Translations under genes and position numbers: made by a program
Assembly: GCA_014529385.2 (NCBI GenBank)
Contig: CM043959.1
Location: 16,431,309-16,495,308, forward strand
Origin: Adiantum capillus-veneris
Taxonomy: Eukaryota; Streptophyta; Polypodiopsida; Polypodiales; Pteridaceae
Reading direction: 5' to 3'
DNA length: 64,000 bases
In this document: piece by piece, positions 24,490 through 35,879 of the stretch
Layout of the letters: each line of letters starts with the position of its first letter
How positions within the stretch are numbered: the first letter of the stretch is position 1
Notes under the pieces: generated by a model
Seen by the model: the letters and a program-made list of their open reading frames with translations, nothing else
Databases searched by the model: none
Told to the model about the DNA's origin: nothing

Positions 24490-24877
24490 TATTGCTTTTC
24501 TTGCTTAAAAAGAGAGGTCCTTAAGTTGTCCATGAAAGGTTGGGCCTGTTTATTGCAATAGGGTAAGTGGGACGGAGATCTACTATCTTGGTTGAGAAGG
24601 ACTTAGTTTGAGGTACGCCGTTGGAAACTATAGTATTAATAATGGAGCCTCTCGGGGCTTTCCTTTGGCTTAACAATTATTAAGCTACAAGCAAGCTCAA
24701 CAGGTACCATAATCAATTGAGCAATGTTAGACCTCCCCACTAGTCTTTGTGATCAAAAATGTCTAAACCATGGTTGTGGCTGCTTGAGAACTGATTTTCA
24801 AAGGTAAAGAAGAGTAGCAACTAAGGTTTCTGAGGGTACCAAAGCATAAAGTAATTCTATACATAAGTATCATTAGC

Positions 24878-25293
24878 ATGGCTGGCAATAAGCAAGAGAG
24901 TAGAATGAACATTGATAACTTTGATTTTGCACATGAAGGTGTTAATGATGATGCCCCCATGTCAATGAGTATAGCCGTGACCTATAAGAATATTTCCAAA
25001 AGATTAAGGAGGCTATATCCATCTCTCAACAAAGGCAAAAAGCTGTTGCTAACAAGCAGAAAAGGGCCTTAACATTCAAAGAAAATAATTGGGTCCTACT
25101 TAAAATTCCCAAGGCTCGATTGAGGCAAACGACGGGCAAAAATCATGCGGGCCATCAAAAGTATTATGCTAGACTAGCATAAAGATACTATGGTCCTTTT
25201 TAAATCTTGAAGCCAATCAATGAGATGAATTATCAACTCAAGAAGCCCAACCATTGGCTCATACACGATGCTTTTCATGTGTGCCTACTTAAG
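24878..25293 (+). pseudogene. Gag stub joined to integrase C-terminus
   Basis: 24878-24962 matches the gag start of element F (MNIDNFDFAHEG). At about 24962 the sequence switches to what in F is the integrase region, reading NISKRLRRLYPSLNKGK and later YYGPF, ILKPINEMNYQLKKPNHWLI and HDAFHVCLLK. Protease, RT, RNase H and the integrase core are missing, a deletion of about 4 kb compared with F. The frame stops at the Copia B insertion. Confidence 0.75.
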
Positions 25294-25480
25294 TGATGGG
25301 TGTTGCTGCGGAGTGTGAAAGAGAGGGAAGGAGAAGGGGGAAGGGGATGAAGCACAAAGACAGGGAGTTGGGTTAGTGGAGAGGAAAGTGAGACTCTCTC
25401 ACTTTCTCTCCCTATATTGATTAGGGGAAAAGTAAAGAGTAAGGGTGGTTTCCCACGGCCACCTGTCCTACATTCCAACT
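25294..25480 (-). repeat. Copia B 3' LTR
   Basis: Direct copy of 35680-35879 with a deletion of about 10 bases. Followed on plus by ACCTCCCACTTGAA, the complement of a polypurine tract, which fixes the element's orientation as minus. Confidence 0.85.
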
Positions 25481-25494
25481 ACCTCCCACTTGAA
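25481..25494 (-). other. Copia B polypurine tract
   Basis: On minus TTCAAGTGGGAGGT directly precedes the 3' LTR. Confidence 0.7.
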
Positions 25495-25599
25495 GGTCAT
25501 GGTGGCCAATAGTGGCATCAGTATAGTTAGTCTATACAAAGTTGATGAAGCATCACCTAGGCTTCATCCTATAAGTTCTATGCAATGTGTAAATCGCTT

Positions 25600-26080
25600 C
25601 AAGGCTAGGCTCTTCATGAGAGCATTTGCGGGGTTGTCGTTAGTGAACCTTGACAAGCTCGATGGGCTTGCCAGCCAATGCATCTCGTATGACATGGTAT
25701 CTGCCCTCTATGTGTTTCAACTTTGAGTGAAACACCGGATTCTTTGCCAAAGCAATGGCACTCTGACTATCACAATGTAGTACTAAAACCTCGTGAATGC
25801 CCAAATCTCCCATTAGATGAGCTAACCTTATTGCTTCCTTGCTTGCGTCAGACGCAACAACATATTTTGCCTCAGTGGTAGATGAAGACATGCAGTCTCT
25901 TGGAGACACGATCTCCAAGAGATAGCTGCTCCAACAAACATGAACACATAACCAGATGTGGATATTCTACAACCCACACAATCGGCATAATCCGCATCCG
26001 TGTAACCTAAAATAGATCCATCTTTGTTTCAGAAGCATAAACACTTGCTAGCTGTACCCTTCAAGAGTATCACGTGCACC
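25600..26080 (-). pseudogene. Copia B RNase H remnant
   Basis: Minus frames from about 26080 give LLKGTASKCLCF, GYTDADYADC (RNase H catalytic region), ISTSGYVFMF and AAISWRS, then CMSSSTTEAKYVVASDASKE (second acidic motif SSTEAEY type), DLGIHEVLVLHCDSQSAIAL, KNPVFHSKLKHIEGRYHVIR and a C-terminal NPANAL-type end near 25610. Stops and frame changes interrupt it. Confidence 0.8.
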
Positions 26081-26127
26081 CAAGCGGTTTGAGCTGGGTA
26101 TACACCACATTTTGATCACTAACAGTG

Positions 26128-27135
26128 GAGAGCCAACCTGCTACAAAGAAGCTATACAAATGGATGATAGTGTTAAGTGGGAGCGGCTATGCAATTAGAA
26201 TACAATTTGATTGTGGATAATGAGACATGGGATTTGGTTGAATTACCAAAAGGCAAAAATGCTTTACCTTGCAAGTAAGTATACAAGAAGAAGTATACAA
26301 CGGAAGATCGCGAGCCTAGTTGCCAAGGGTTTCAAGAAGCAAAAAGGTGTGGATTTTGATGAGATTTTCTCTCCAATAGTCAAGATGACTACATTTCGCA
26401 CTCTGCTTGGCTTGGTTGCTATCCAAAACATGGAGCTTGTCCAAATGGACGTGAACACATTTCTTCATGGGGATTGTTTGTGAAACCCAAAAGCCAACGA
26501 GAGTAGAATTGGTTTGTAGACTTAGAAAGGCACTCTATGGCCTTAAGCTTGCAAGGTTCAAGGCAGTGGTATTAAAACTTCGGCAAATTCATGCAGTCTC
26601 AGGGTTACATAAGAAGTCAAGAGGATCACTTCTTATACAAAAAGAGGTTGAATGATGGTTCTTTAATCATATTGACCTTGTATGTAGGTGATATGCTTAT
26701 CACAGGCAAATCAATGGATGAGATCAATCAGTTGAAAAAGATGCTAAACACTAAGTTTTCTATGAAAGATCTGGAAAATGCCAATCACTTTCTTGGTATG
26801 CACATCAAGAGAGACAAGGAATGTGGAATTCTTGAATTATCTCAAGAAAAGTACATCCACAAAGTCTTACAATGTTGTAGTATGTAGGGGGGAAGTCACT
26901 GAGTACCCCAAAGCAATCATACTCCAAACTTAGCAAGGAAGATGCTCCCAAGATAGGTACCGAGAAAGAGGAAATGATGAAAGTGGACATATTCTTCAGC
27001 GATTGGTAGTTTGATATACGCTTTGGTAGCCACAAGACTAGACATTGCACATGTAGTGGGAGTGGTTAGTAGGTACATGCCAAACCTTGGCAAGAAGCAT
27101 TGGGAAGCAATGAAGAAAATCTTACAGAGCATCTC
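26128..27135 (+). pseudogene. Copia B reverse transcriptase, inverted segment
   Basis: Reads on plus, opposite to the rest of element B: EPTCYKEAIQMDDSVKWE (pre-RT linker), DLVELPKGKNALPCK, SLVAKGFKKQKGVDFDEIFS and PIVKMTTFRTLLGLVA, MELVQMDVNTFLHGD, VCRLRKALYGLK, LILTLYVGDMLITGKS (the catalytic YVDD is YVGD here), NANHFLGMHIKRDKE, IGSLIYALVATRLDIAHVVG and GKKHWEAMKKILQ at the end. It is the part missing between the minus-strand linker and RNase H. Several frame breaks occur. Confidence 0.85.
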
Positions 27136-27139
27136 AGTG

Positions 27140-28465
27140 CCTGACTGTTGGACTCTGCTTTCTTCAGAGTGATAGTAGTATCTTGCACTTCAGGATTAGG
27201 TGCAACACTACTGAGCTAAGTTGGTTCGGAGGCTGCATCCTCAAAACGAACGCGTCTATACTCAACTTCCTTAATGGGATTCTTCTGCATTTTTTTTTCA
27301 TTGAAAATCACATGTGAGCTACGAATGACTTTGCGAGATTCTGGGTGCTAGAGACAATAGCCCATCTCTCCATTTGCACCATAGCCGATAAAAATACATT
27401 TGTGTGACCTGGGATCTAACTTGCGAGACGAAGTTCTTTGGGCACATGTGCATATGTCTCACATCCAAATACACATAAATACTCATAGCTTGGCGTTTTC
27501 CTAGTCCATAATTCCTCTAGAATTTTTAAATTCAAAGGAGAACTAGGTGACCAGTTGATGATGTGCACTACTGTTAGAACAGCTTCCCCCCAAAACTCTG
27601 GAGTAAGCTTCGCCATAGAAATCATAGAGATAACTCTCTCTTGAATCGTTTGATTCATTCTTTCAGCTATCCCATTTTGTGCATGTGTGTATGGAGCAAT
27701 AAATTGCTGACAAATGTCTCTTCAATTGCAAAAATCCTTAAACTCTGTGGAGACGTATTCTCCACCATTGTCCGCTCAAAAAGCTTTGAGCTTTTTTCTT
27801 GATTGGTTCTCAACCATAGCAAGGAATTTTTGGAACGTAGAAAAGATATCCTTTTTACGCTTAAGGAGATATACCCACACCTTTCTGGTAGAATCATCTA
27901 TGGACATGAGAAAGTAGTTTGCCCCCCCGAGAGTTTTATGTGGCATTGGACCACGCAAATCATTGTGCTCTAAGTCTAGGGGTTCGTCTAGTTTCTTGTT
28001 CAATGATGAAGATATCAACCTAGTATGTTTTCTGTATAGACAATGCTCACACAATGGAAAGTCCCAATCTAACACAGGTAAGTAGCCAAAACATTGAAGT
28101 GTTTTCATTTCCTTTTGGCTAATATTCCCTAGCCGGCTATGCCACAACCCAGTAGACGGAAACTTGGTAACATAGATAGAGTGTTCGTTGACACTCAAAA
28201 CAAACATACAGTACAGGGATCCATTTTTACAACCTTTCATCATGACAAGATTGTTCTTGCGGATCTTCCAAGAACGATTACCAAAAACTATAGTGTAGCC
28301 AAGATCATCCAATTGCCCTATAGAAAGAAAGCTCTTTGTAAGCTTGAGCACATGTCTGACATTCTGCAACACAAAAGTAGTGTCATTATGAATCTGAAGT
28401 TTCACATCACCAATGCCAATAATGTCAAGCTCATAGGAATCACCAAGCTTGACTATGTCATGCAT
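27140..28465 (-). pseudogene. Copia B integrase and downstream linker
   Basis: Minus frame 28465-27776 contains WHSRLGNISQKEM and CEHCLYRKHTR (HHCC zinc-binding region), LDLEHNDLRGPM (first catalytic Asp) and MSIDDSTRKVWVY. 27658-27416 gives MNQTIQERVISMISMAKL, EFWGEAVLTVVHIIN and FGCETYAHVPKELR (SH3-like region). Below 27410 a degenerate linker follows (VIRSSHVIFNEKK; RRVRFEDAASEP), ending at about 27140 where the inverted RT begins. Confidence 0.85.
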
Positions 28466-28560
28466 GGATGCATAAGAAGAAAACCACTCTCTATGCGGTG
28501 TGACATGAAAACTTGCACCAATATCAAGAATCCAATCCTATGCATAACCCTCATCCTGTG
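28466..28560 (-). pseudogene. Copia B protease active-site remnant
   Basis: Minus frame reads DWILDIGASFHVTPHREWF. The catalytic Asp is kept but the usual DSGAS is DIGAS. Confidence 0.7.
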
Positions 28561-29575
28561 CAACCAAAGCATCGGAGTGAGATCTAAAGTGAAAATGTGA
28601 ACATTTGAGGGATCTATTTTCACCTTTGCATGAATCTCTGTTGGCATAATGTTCATCAATGGAGAAGGAGCATCCTCTACTCCAGTGGTAGGTATGACAG
28701 ACTCAACCCCATTGAGCTCCTCAATCTTTATCATACTTTTACCTTTGCCAGAATTATCTTTTCGCATGATTTTCTGATCTCTTAGGAAACTGCGACAATC
28801 CTTTTTGTAATGGCCCTTCTTATGGCGATAGTAACACTCAACATTTTTGAAACTACGGTCTCTACTTGAGTTCCTGTGTCTACTAGGACTACAAGGATTT
28901 CACTCTCTACTTTTTGTTTTGTATGTGTTCCTATCATGGCCTCTTGCCTTTGTTGAACTTCCAGCCATATATGCATCTCCATGACTAGCACCGTCGTGAG
29001 ATTTGCCTCAAATTTCTTCAGTGAGCAATGAATTTGTGATGTCATTGAACACTAACTTTCTATTTGGAGCCAAATTGCTAATGGCTGTGCAAAAGATGTC
29101 CCATTAATTGGGTAGAGAGCATAACAAGATTATACCTTGAGTTCGTCATCAAACTCCTTAAAGCCCTGAGATGTCAACTGACTGAACAAAGAGTTGAACT
29201 CATTTAAGTGACCAAAAACTGTGCTACCTTCTTTCACGTTGCACTTCATAAGCTTTTTCATGAGAAAAACTTTGTTGGATGCACTTTTGCTCTCCCATGC
29301 TAAACATAAGCTATCCAAAGTTCTTTGGTTGTTGTCTTTTCTATGATAGTGAAGAACACTGACTTGGCTAGATGTAGATGTATCGTAGCCATGGCTCTCA
29401 CATCCAAAATCTCCCACTAAGCTTGCATATATTCATCATCCTCTGCACGCTCTTTCAACGATTCTGATAGGCCTTTGTTTCTCAAAACATTTTTCATGCG
29501 CTCTTTCCACATGGTAAAGTTTCTTCCATCAAACTTGCAAATGAAATACTCTTCCTTTTCTAAAGAAGAAGCCAT
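28561..29575 (-). pseudogene. Copia B gag remnant with zinc knuckle
   Basis: Starts at 29575 with MASSLEKEEYFICKFDGRNF then MWKERMKNVLRNKGL, a typical Copia gag start. Around 29417-29130 comes TLDSLCLAWESKSASNKVFL and FGHLNEFNSLFSQL. Near 28830-28787 the CCHC knuckle reads CYYRHKKGHYKKDC, with the second Cys replaced by Arg. Frame changes occur throughout. Confidence 0.8.
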
Positions 29576-31115
29576 CGCTGACAAGAGGATCTGAGAGGTG
29601 CCAAACTATGGCGAGAAGCTGCAAAAATTTGGGTAGAGTAACCTTTGTATCGGGAGTAAATTCTCAACTGAAATAGGCTCAAAGGTGCCAACAATGAAAG
29701 TCACGGCTCGCCGGAAGGGAATTCGGCAGAGTCTCCTTTGTATGAGGAGTCAAAACTCAACTCAAAGTACATAAATGTGCCAACTGCACTAACTGGGTAT
29801 AAAAAATAGATGCTTTCATTGCCAATGTGATTGCCAACTCAGCGTCAAAAGCATATGCAACCATCCAGATACATTTCCTAAGGTGAGGGTACCGAAAGTG
29901 GGGAACTCTAGCTACCTATATCACCAAAGGTGTCTCAAGATTCGAGCACACCCGAGCTCAAAGAAAACCTCACGCTATTGACCCTCCAAAGGCATGTAGT
30001 AAAAGTGATCCCTGCGGGGATATTTGCTCTCAAAAGAGCTCAGTAGCACTAGGTATGCTCACACAAAAATGCATCTGTCAACGCACTTATCCGTAGAGAA
30101 TCTGCTTTCGAAATGACTGGCAATTTGCTTGTGAAAGAACTGTGTCTGAAAACCTAAAGAATATGTGTGTGAACCGATTGAAAAGACCCCTTAACCTGTA
30201 ACCTACGTGTCGGTGTCTCTATGTGCCGATTTCCATCGCTGGGAGGAAATGTGCTAGTCAAATAGTCGCCAAAGGTGTCATAGCCAAAACCATGTCGTAC
30301 AGCACGACCGGTGCGCTCGGTGCCGATGCCGGGTATCACTCCTCTATGGTAGAGGCACCTCACCCATGCGTGTGGCAAGTACGTCTGTCTATCGCGGGGA
30401 AAAAGTCGTCCGCATGGAGCTGGTGTCGGGTTGGATATCAAAAATCCACCTATAATGGGAGTAATGTTGAGCCGAGGCCGAATCGCGAGAATCGGTGTCA
30501 AAATGGCTCTAATCGCCGATGTAGATGTCGCCCCCCGCGGACAGACAGGAGTGACTAGCTAAATAGCAGTAGGGAAAAGCGAATTGTTGATGTCAAGGCA
30601 CGTATGTCGTTGTCGCAAAACCTGCTCACTCTCACTCGCTCGCTCTCTCTCTCTCTCACACTCGCTCTCTCAAGCTCGCTCTTTGTCTCTGTCTCTCAGC
30701 TATGTATCTCCAAGCTAGCGGGGTGGAGATTGTCGAACACAAGCTTGAAAGAAAAAAAAAGGCCAATCTTTCTCTCTCTTACAAGTTCAAACTCGGGGTT
30801 AGTATGGGGGCTGGGTTGGAGATGGAGTGCAAGGGAGAGAGCACGAGGGAGTTGTTGAGGTCCTTTTGGTGGGAAAAGTCCCTTGCACACAAACAATGTG
30901 TTTTGAAATCAGTTTAAAAAAAGAATTTTGAATTACCTGCTATGTTGAAATCTGACGAGCTGCAGAGCTTGATTTCTGTTGATTCTGACGATCGTCTGAG
31001 ATCGACACAGGGCTTGGTCTTTGAGATGCAATAGATTGCCTTCTTTGATTGGCAAAGCTCTCTCAAAGCTCGTGGCCTTCAAATCCCCAAGCCAAGCTAA
31101 CACTGCTGTTGGAAT
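29576..31115 (-). other. Copia B leader, gag-proximal part
   Basis: Between gag and the hAT insertion. Imperfect direct repeats of about 90 bases lie at 29632-29790 (AGAGTAACCTTTGTAT / AGAGTCTCCTTTGTAT). 30180-30560 is much more GC-rich than its surroundings, and 30625-30690 is CT-rich. No gene recognised. With 34992-35666 this makes a leader of about 2.2 kb, long for a Copia element, so a further old insertion is possible. Confidence 0.5.
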
Positions 31116-31133
31116 CAGTGCTCGAAAAAAACC
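31116..31133 (+). repeat. hAT C left terminal inverted repeat
   Basis: CAGTGCTCGAAAAAAACC, preceded by the target duplication GTTGGAAT. Confidence 0.93.
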
Positions 31134-31589
31134 TAGGTTTAGTGTAATCCCACGTACAAATTTTGAGATTTACCTGTTCAAATCATTTCCTTAGGTTTTG
31201 GAAACCTAAAAGAAAAGGAACCTATAAGGTTTTTTAAGTGTACATAAAATGAGAGGAGGTAGGCTACCTTTTGGAAATATGAGGGTAGAGTTAATTTAAG
31301 GGTAAATTAAAAAGTTTTTATAATCCAATGTCCACAGTCCATCCAATTTTCCGAAGTGCATTGTGTACTTGAAAGTTGAGTCTTTAAAAGTTGAAGTGAG
31401 GCCTAGGCCCTAAACTCTAGTCACTAGTGAGGACAACTAAACTCTAGTCACTAGTGAGGACAACTTAGGAGTCAGGACCGTCAGGAGTAAGGACTATGCC
31501 ATGTGGGAAATTTGCAATGACTTTGTAAATAGTCATTAGTTAACCTTTATTTTAAACGTTCTAATCCGAGTTAACGTTTATTTTTTTGC

Positions 31590-31600
31590 TGGGATATAAG
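31590..31600 (+). promoter_or_regulatory. Possible TATA box in hAT C
   Basis: GGGATATAAGGAG upstream of a pyrimidine-rich leader and the transposase frames. Position is plausible but unproven. Confidence 0.3.
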
Positions 31601-31908
31601 GAGTAGGCTCCCGCCCCTTTTTCTCATCCCGCCTCTTTAAGTTTCAACTTTTGCTTTGTGACTCGTGAGTCATGATTATTCTGAGCACTGTTCGTCTTCT
31701 GTGACCCTTTGAACACTAAGCACTGAGAGCTTAATCATGACTCACTGAGAACACTGTGCATTACACTTTCTCTACCTTAACCTTGCATTACAATTTCTCT
31801 ACCTTAACCTGACCTTGACCTTATTAGCTCTTAGGCGTTTTTTATTTGAAGTCGATTTTAAAGAAATAAAAAACGATCAACACTCATAGGCGCACTGCGC
31901 AGACTCCA

Positions 31909-31909
<1 letters not shown>

Positions 31910-31943
<34 letters not shown>

Positions 31944-32038
31944 ATCTAAAGGGTTGAATCCCAAAGGGGTGGCCATTGAGTGAGGCGCACTCTGTCATAG
32001 CAAGATCCATGATCGATTGACTAGTGCTGCTGCTCATC

Positions 32039-32072
<34 letters not shown>

Positions 32073-32127
32073 GTGTTCATCGGCTGAGATGAGAGAGAAG
32101 GGGGAAGAAGCTAGTCGACTGAGCTGA

Positions 32128-32163
<36 letters not shown>

Positions 32164-32344
32164 CAGTCTCAGCGAAAGCATGTTGCCATGCGTGATTGAG
32201 AGAGAGAGAGAGAGGAGCGCATCTTTCAATCAGAGAGAGAGAGAGAGAGCGCCAATCTCTCTATATTGCATCATGCATGGATTCTAGACTGAGAGAGAGC
32301 GCATCCTTCATCCTTCAGGCTGCAAAGCTTCCTGTCACGCCTTC

Positions 32345-32406
<62 letters not shown>
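31910..32406. repeat. Cluster of (CA)n, (TG)n and (GA)n microsatellites
   Basis: (CA)n at about 31911-31940 and 32041-32070, (TG)n then (GA)n at 32128-32162, (GA)n at 32197-32213, 32234-32249 and about 32347-32406. All lie within the non-coding 5' part of the hAT element. Confidence 0.9.
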
Positions 32407-32411
<5 letters not shown>

Positions 32412-32759
32412 AAAGGAGAGACTCCAGAAACTTCTAACCTACACACAGAACCTACACACGGCTTTTAATTTTTTACTTCCTAACTTAAGAGTCCTTTGAT
32501 CTCAATAATATTGTATAGTTTTTGAATTTATTTTTGAAGCCCCTTACCTTTGTGTAATAAAAAGAGAGCCTTCAGCAATGTATAAAACTTATTCTCTTTT
32601 TTTTTTCAAAATATGTCTTCATGCAGGAAACAAGAGTTGTTTTCAAACTCATCGATTTATCTATACACATGAAGTTGAGGACGTAAATCTATTTCGAGTA
32701 GTGCTCACTGCTTTGCTCGGGGATCTTACATCAAATAATTTATCGTGTCAGTTTTTGTT

Positions 32760-34186
32760 ATGGCTCTTAACTCTTCTAAACAAAAATCTTTGCTTGCCAT
32801 TCCTGGTTTTTCAAAACAAGTCAGTATTAAAAATGACAAAGGAAAAAGAAAAATTGTAGTGCTTGATGATAACGATGTTGATGATATTGAAGTTCAAAGC
32901 GTTGGGTTAGAGGAAGCCAAAAGGCGTAAGAGAGCTAGAATTGCATAGAATGACAAGTGGATATCGCACTAATTTATGTGCTAGTAACACCATATGTGAA
33001 TTTCCATTTGTGGTGTATGTTGATGCTACATTGAATGAAGTGGCTACTCATTTTAGAAAAAGTGTAGCTGGCTTAGAAAAGTTAAGATCTTTGCAAGATG
33101 AATTTGATCTACCTTTTCTTAAGATAGAGGGCATACATACAATTCGATGGTTAAGTAGGCATAAATTCTTATGAAATTTTGTGAATTGCTTGAGCCATTG
33201 CTTGACTATTTCAAAAAGGAAAAAGAAAGCATTTTTGCTAAAATCTCTTCATTTGCATTTGTGTATGTTGCACATTACTTGGGTGATTTATTCTCTCATT
33301 TGACAAGTCTTAGTAAGCTCAATGCACTTATGTTGATGTGACTGCTATCTCTGGCATAGTGGATGCCGAAATTGTGGCAATGGAGAGTAAATTTGTGATG
33401 AGACCTAGCCTTGATCTCAATGCCTTAGAGCTAGATGGCTATGGATATCCTATAATTCCTGATTATGGGCCATCCAAAGGACTTTTATATGAACTAAGGT
33501 CATCAATGTGAGGCTCAAATTTTAGAAGTATTGAACTCACTCGAGAAAAAGATGGCTCTGATCTTGAAAATGCAATAATATTTCAAAAATCTTTCACAAG
33601 CCATATAATTGAGAATTTGAAAGAGAGATTTGAGGATACCTCTATTTTGAGCCATTTTAAACTTTTATCTCCTTCTTACTATCCTCCTACAAAATATTCT
33701 CGAAAAGATTTGAAAAACTTTGGTGGTGATGGGATAGAGGAGATTATAAAGTTCTATGGTCAAAGTAAAAGGTTGAAAGGGGGGGAGCTCATTGAGCCTT
33801 TCATTGATCCTTTTTTGTTGAGGAAAGAATTTCAAACTTTTAAATACCAAGCCTACAATGAGTGGAAGGGTTGGAACTTTAAAAATACATGGTGCTACAT
33901 TGGTAGCAATGAAACTTTGAGGGAAAAGTATGCATCATTACTATTGCTTGCTCAAATAGCATTGGTACAATGTTGTAGTACGGCTATTTGTGAGCGTGGC
34001 TTTAGTGTTCAAAATATTATCAAATCAAAGCTTAGGAATTCTCTTACTACTAAAAGCATGCGTACTTTGATGAGAATTTCTCTTAAAGGGCCTCCATTAA
34101 TGGAATTCAATTTTGATGAAGCGATTGGATTATGGCGGGACGATACAAAGACATCAAGACATGTATTTAGCTCCATTGAAGACTAG
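32760..34186 (+). pseudogene. hAT transposase, decayed
   Basis: Starts near MALNSSKQKSLLAIPGF with a basic segment (EEAKRRKRARIA), then a frame break. 32941-33174 contains FRKSVAGLEKLRSLQDEF and IEGIHTIRWLSRH, which fits the hAT core upstream of the dimerisation region. The last open frame, 33617-34186 (189 residues), ends with the hAT C-terminal dimerisation domain: LLLLAQIALVQCCSTAICER, GFSVQNIIKSKLRNSLT and MRTLMRISLKGPP, including the hallmark ERGFS. Much of the catalytic region is missing or scrambled between 32950 and 33600 (stops near 33173 and 33345), so it cannot encode an active transposase. Confidence 0.85.
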
Positions 34187-34973
34187 ATTGTAAGTTTTTA
34201 TATCTTGTATTATTTTAAAGTTTAATATTTTGGATTAAATTTCTAAATTTTTTTATAATAATTTGTCTTCAGGTTTTTTGTCGAAGAAAAATGGATCAAA
34301 TTTTGTTGTTTCATCTTTGAGATCGGAGAAAAGATTCCTCTTCTATGAGTTTTCATATGTAGCTCTCCCTAGCCAATAGACATTTTGGTGTCTTTACTTT
34401 CGATAAAGAATGGATCAAATTTTGTTTTTTCGTTTTCAAGATAAGAGAAGATCTTGCTATGAGTTTCATATGTAACTTTCCTTTGCCAATAGGCACTTTG
34501 TTGCCTTGTTTTGTAATCAATTCGATTCAAATTAATGAAGATTTTGCTCTCTCAAAAGTTATTGTTTATTTGAATGTCCTGTAAGGTTTTATATGTTACT
34601 TCCTTTTTAATAGAAATTTTAGTAGCTCTCTCACTTGCCAATATACATTTTGTTGTTTCTCTTTGTACTAAATATTCTCTCAAAAGTTACTTTCTAATAT
34701 TCCATGCCAACAAACATTTTATTGTCTCTATATATGATTTAAGTATTGCTAAATTTAGAAATAATCTAATCATCTCAAAACTTAAATCTTACTCACAATC
34801 GGAGTAAATCTATTAAAAAAAAAATCTTTTTCTTCTTCTCACTTTGTAAAATTTAGAGAAGTAGGTTTTTTAAGTATAAAAGTTTTGGGTAGACTTAATT
34901 CACCTATGTCTATAGGTTTTCTACTTTTTTCACTCAAGACAATAGTTGTAGGTTTTATAAGACTAAAAACCAA
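34187..34973. other. 3' non-coding part of hAT C
   Basis: T-rich. A block with ATGGATCAAATTTTGTT and CATATGTA(G/A)CT recurs about 120 bases apart between 34290 and 34500. Confidence 0.5.
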
Positions 34974-34991
34974 GGTTTTTTTCGAGCACTG
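34974..34991 (-). repeat. hAT C right terminal inverted repeat
   Basis: Complement of the left repeat, followed by the second GTTGGAAT. Confidence 0.93.
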
Positions 34992-35679
34992 GTTGGAATG
35001 CCTCTTGAGTGTATGTGTGTGTGTGTGCGCGTGCGTGCGTGCATGCGTGTGTGTGTGTGTGTGTGCAATTCTAGATCCCCAAACTTCTTTGCTCTTGGCG
35101 TGCATCACCACAACGCTGCTTGCTCTCGTCAATGGTCTCAATTCCCCCAGTCTGCTGCTCACGGGCCAAATTCATGGGACATTGTCAAAAGCTTCAATCC
35201 CCCAAACCTACTGCTCACGGGCCTCCTGTCACATCGAGGCCAAGTTTGTGTGCTTTTTTGCATGTGTGCGTTCAGCACAACCACACAACCTGATCCCGCC
35301 TGGCTCAATTTCTACTGCAATCCCCCCTGCCAAGATGTGTGTGTTCACGCTTGGCTGAGGGATTCGCTACCTCAATTAATTGGTTACTTCTCGAATCTGC
35401 TGCTTGCTTAATTTATCCCTTGCAATAGCTTTGATTTCCTACGAGCTGCTTCTTCAATGCCTCGATTTAGAGTTGTTCCCTCTGCTTGACTCTGCAAGGC
35501 TACACTTGCAAGCTTATTGCATCGATTCTATCTCTTGCTTGTAAGCTTTCCTTCAAGCTTTGATTAGCCTTGCTTCCAAGCTTCCTCGACTGTCGGTAGA
35601 GCTCTAAAGGTTCCATCCTTGACAGGAAGAGTTGCACGCACGAGGTGTAGCCGAGATCTACCCTTGCTTTGGTTCCAAT
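34992..35679 (-). other. Copia B leader, LTR-proximal part with primer site
   Basis: On minus, TTGGAACCAAAGC at 35678-35666 follows the 5' LTR at 35680. It resembles the primer site TGGTATCAGAGC (9 of 12 over 35677-35666). A (TG)n/(GC)-rich tract lies at 35012-35064. CTGCTCACGGGCC occurs twice near 35150-35225. Confidence 0.6.
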
Positions 35680-35879
35680 TGATGGGTACTGCTGCTACAG
35701 AGTGTGCAAGAGACGGAAGGAGAAGAGGGAAGGGGATGAAGCACGGAGACAGGGAATTGGGTTAGTGGAGAGGAAAGTGAGAGACTAGTCAACTCTCTCA
35801 CTTTCTCTCCCTTTATTGATTAGAGAAAAAGTAAAGAGTAAGGGAGGTTTCCCACGGCCACCTAGCCTACATCCCAACA
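35680..35879 (-). repeat. Copia B 5' LTR
   Basis: TGATGGGTACTGC...ATCCCAACA, 200 bases. Direct copy of 25294-25480, followed by the target duplication TTAAG. Confidence 0.88.

Larger units (their letters stand above)
31116..34991 (+). mobile_element. hAT transposon C
   Basis: Terminal inverted repeats CAGTGCTCGAAAAAAACC (31116 on plus; complement at 34991) match perfectly over the first 18 bases. An exact eight-base target duplication GTTGGAAT flanks it (31108-31115 and 34992-34999). Length 3876 bases, including a decayed transposase gene on plus. Inserted in the leader of Copia B. The first 1.6 kb is rich in (CA)n, (TG)n and (GA)n tracts. Confidence 0.93.
25294..35879 (-). mobile_element. 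Ty1/Copia element B, complete with both LTRs
   Basis: LTRs of about 187 (25294-25480) and 200 bases (35680-35879) begin TGATGGG and end CCAACA on plus (the left copy ends CCAACT). The element reads on minus: primer site, gag, protease, integrase, RT (inverted), RNase H, polypurine tract. An exact five-base target duplication TTAAG flanks it (25289-25293 and 35880-35884) within Gypsy A. By eye the LTRs differ at roughly one position in ten plus one indel, so it is old. hAT element C is inserted in its long leader. All coding parts are broken. Confidence 0.9.

Noticed and set aside
30154-30501. 115-residue minus-strand frame in the Copia B leader
   Set aside because: No motif; openness follows from the GC-rich composition and an overlapping plus frame is equally long.
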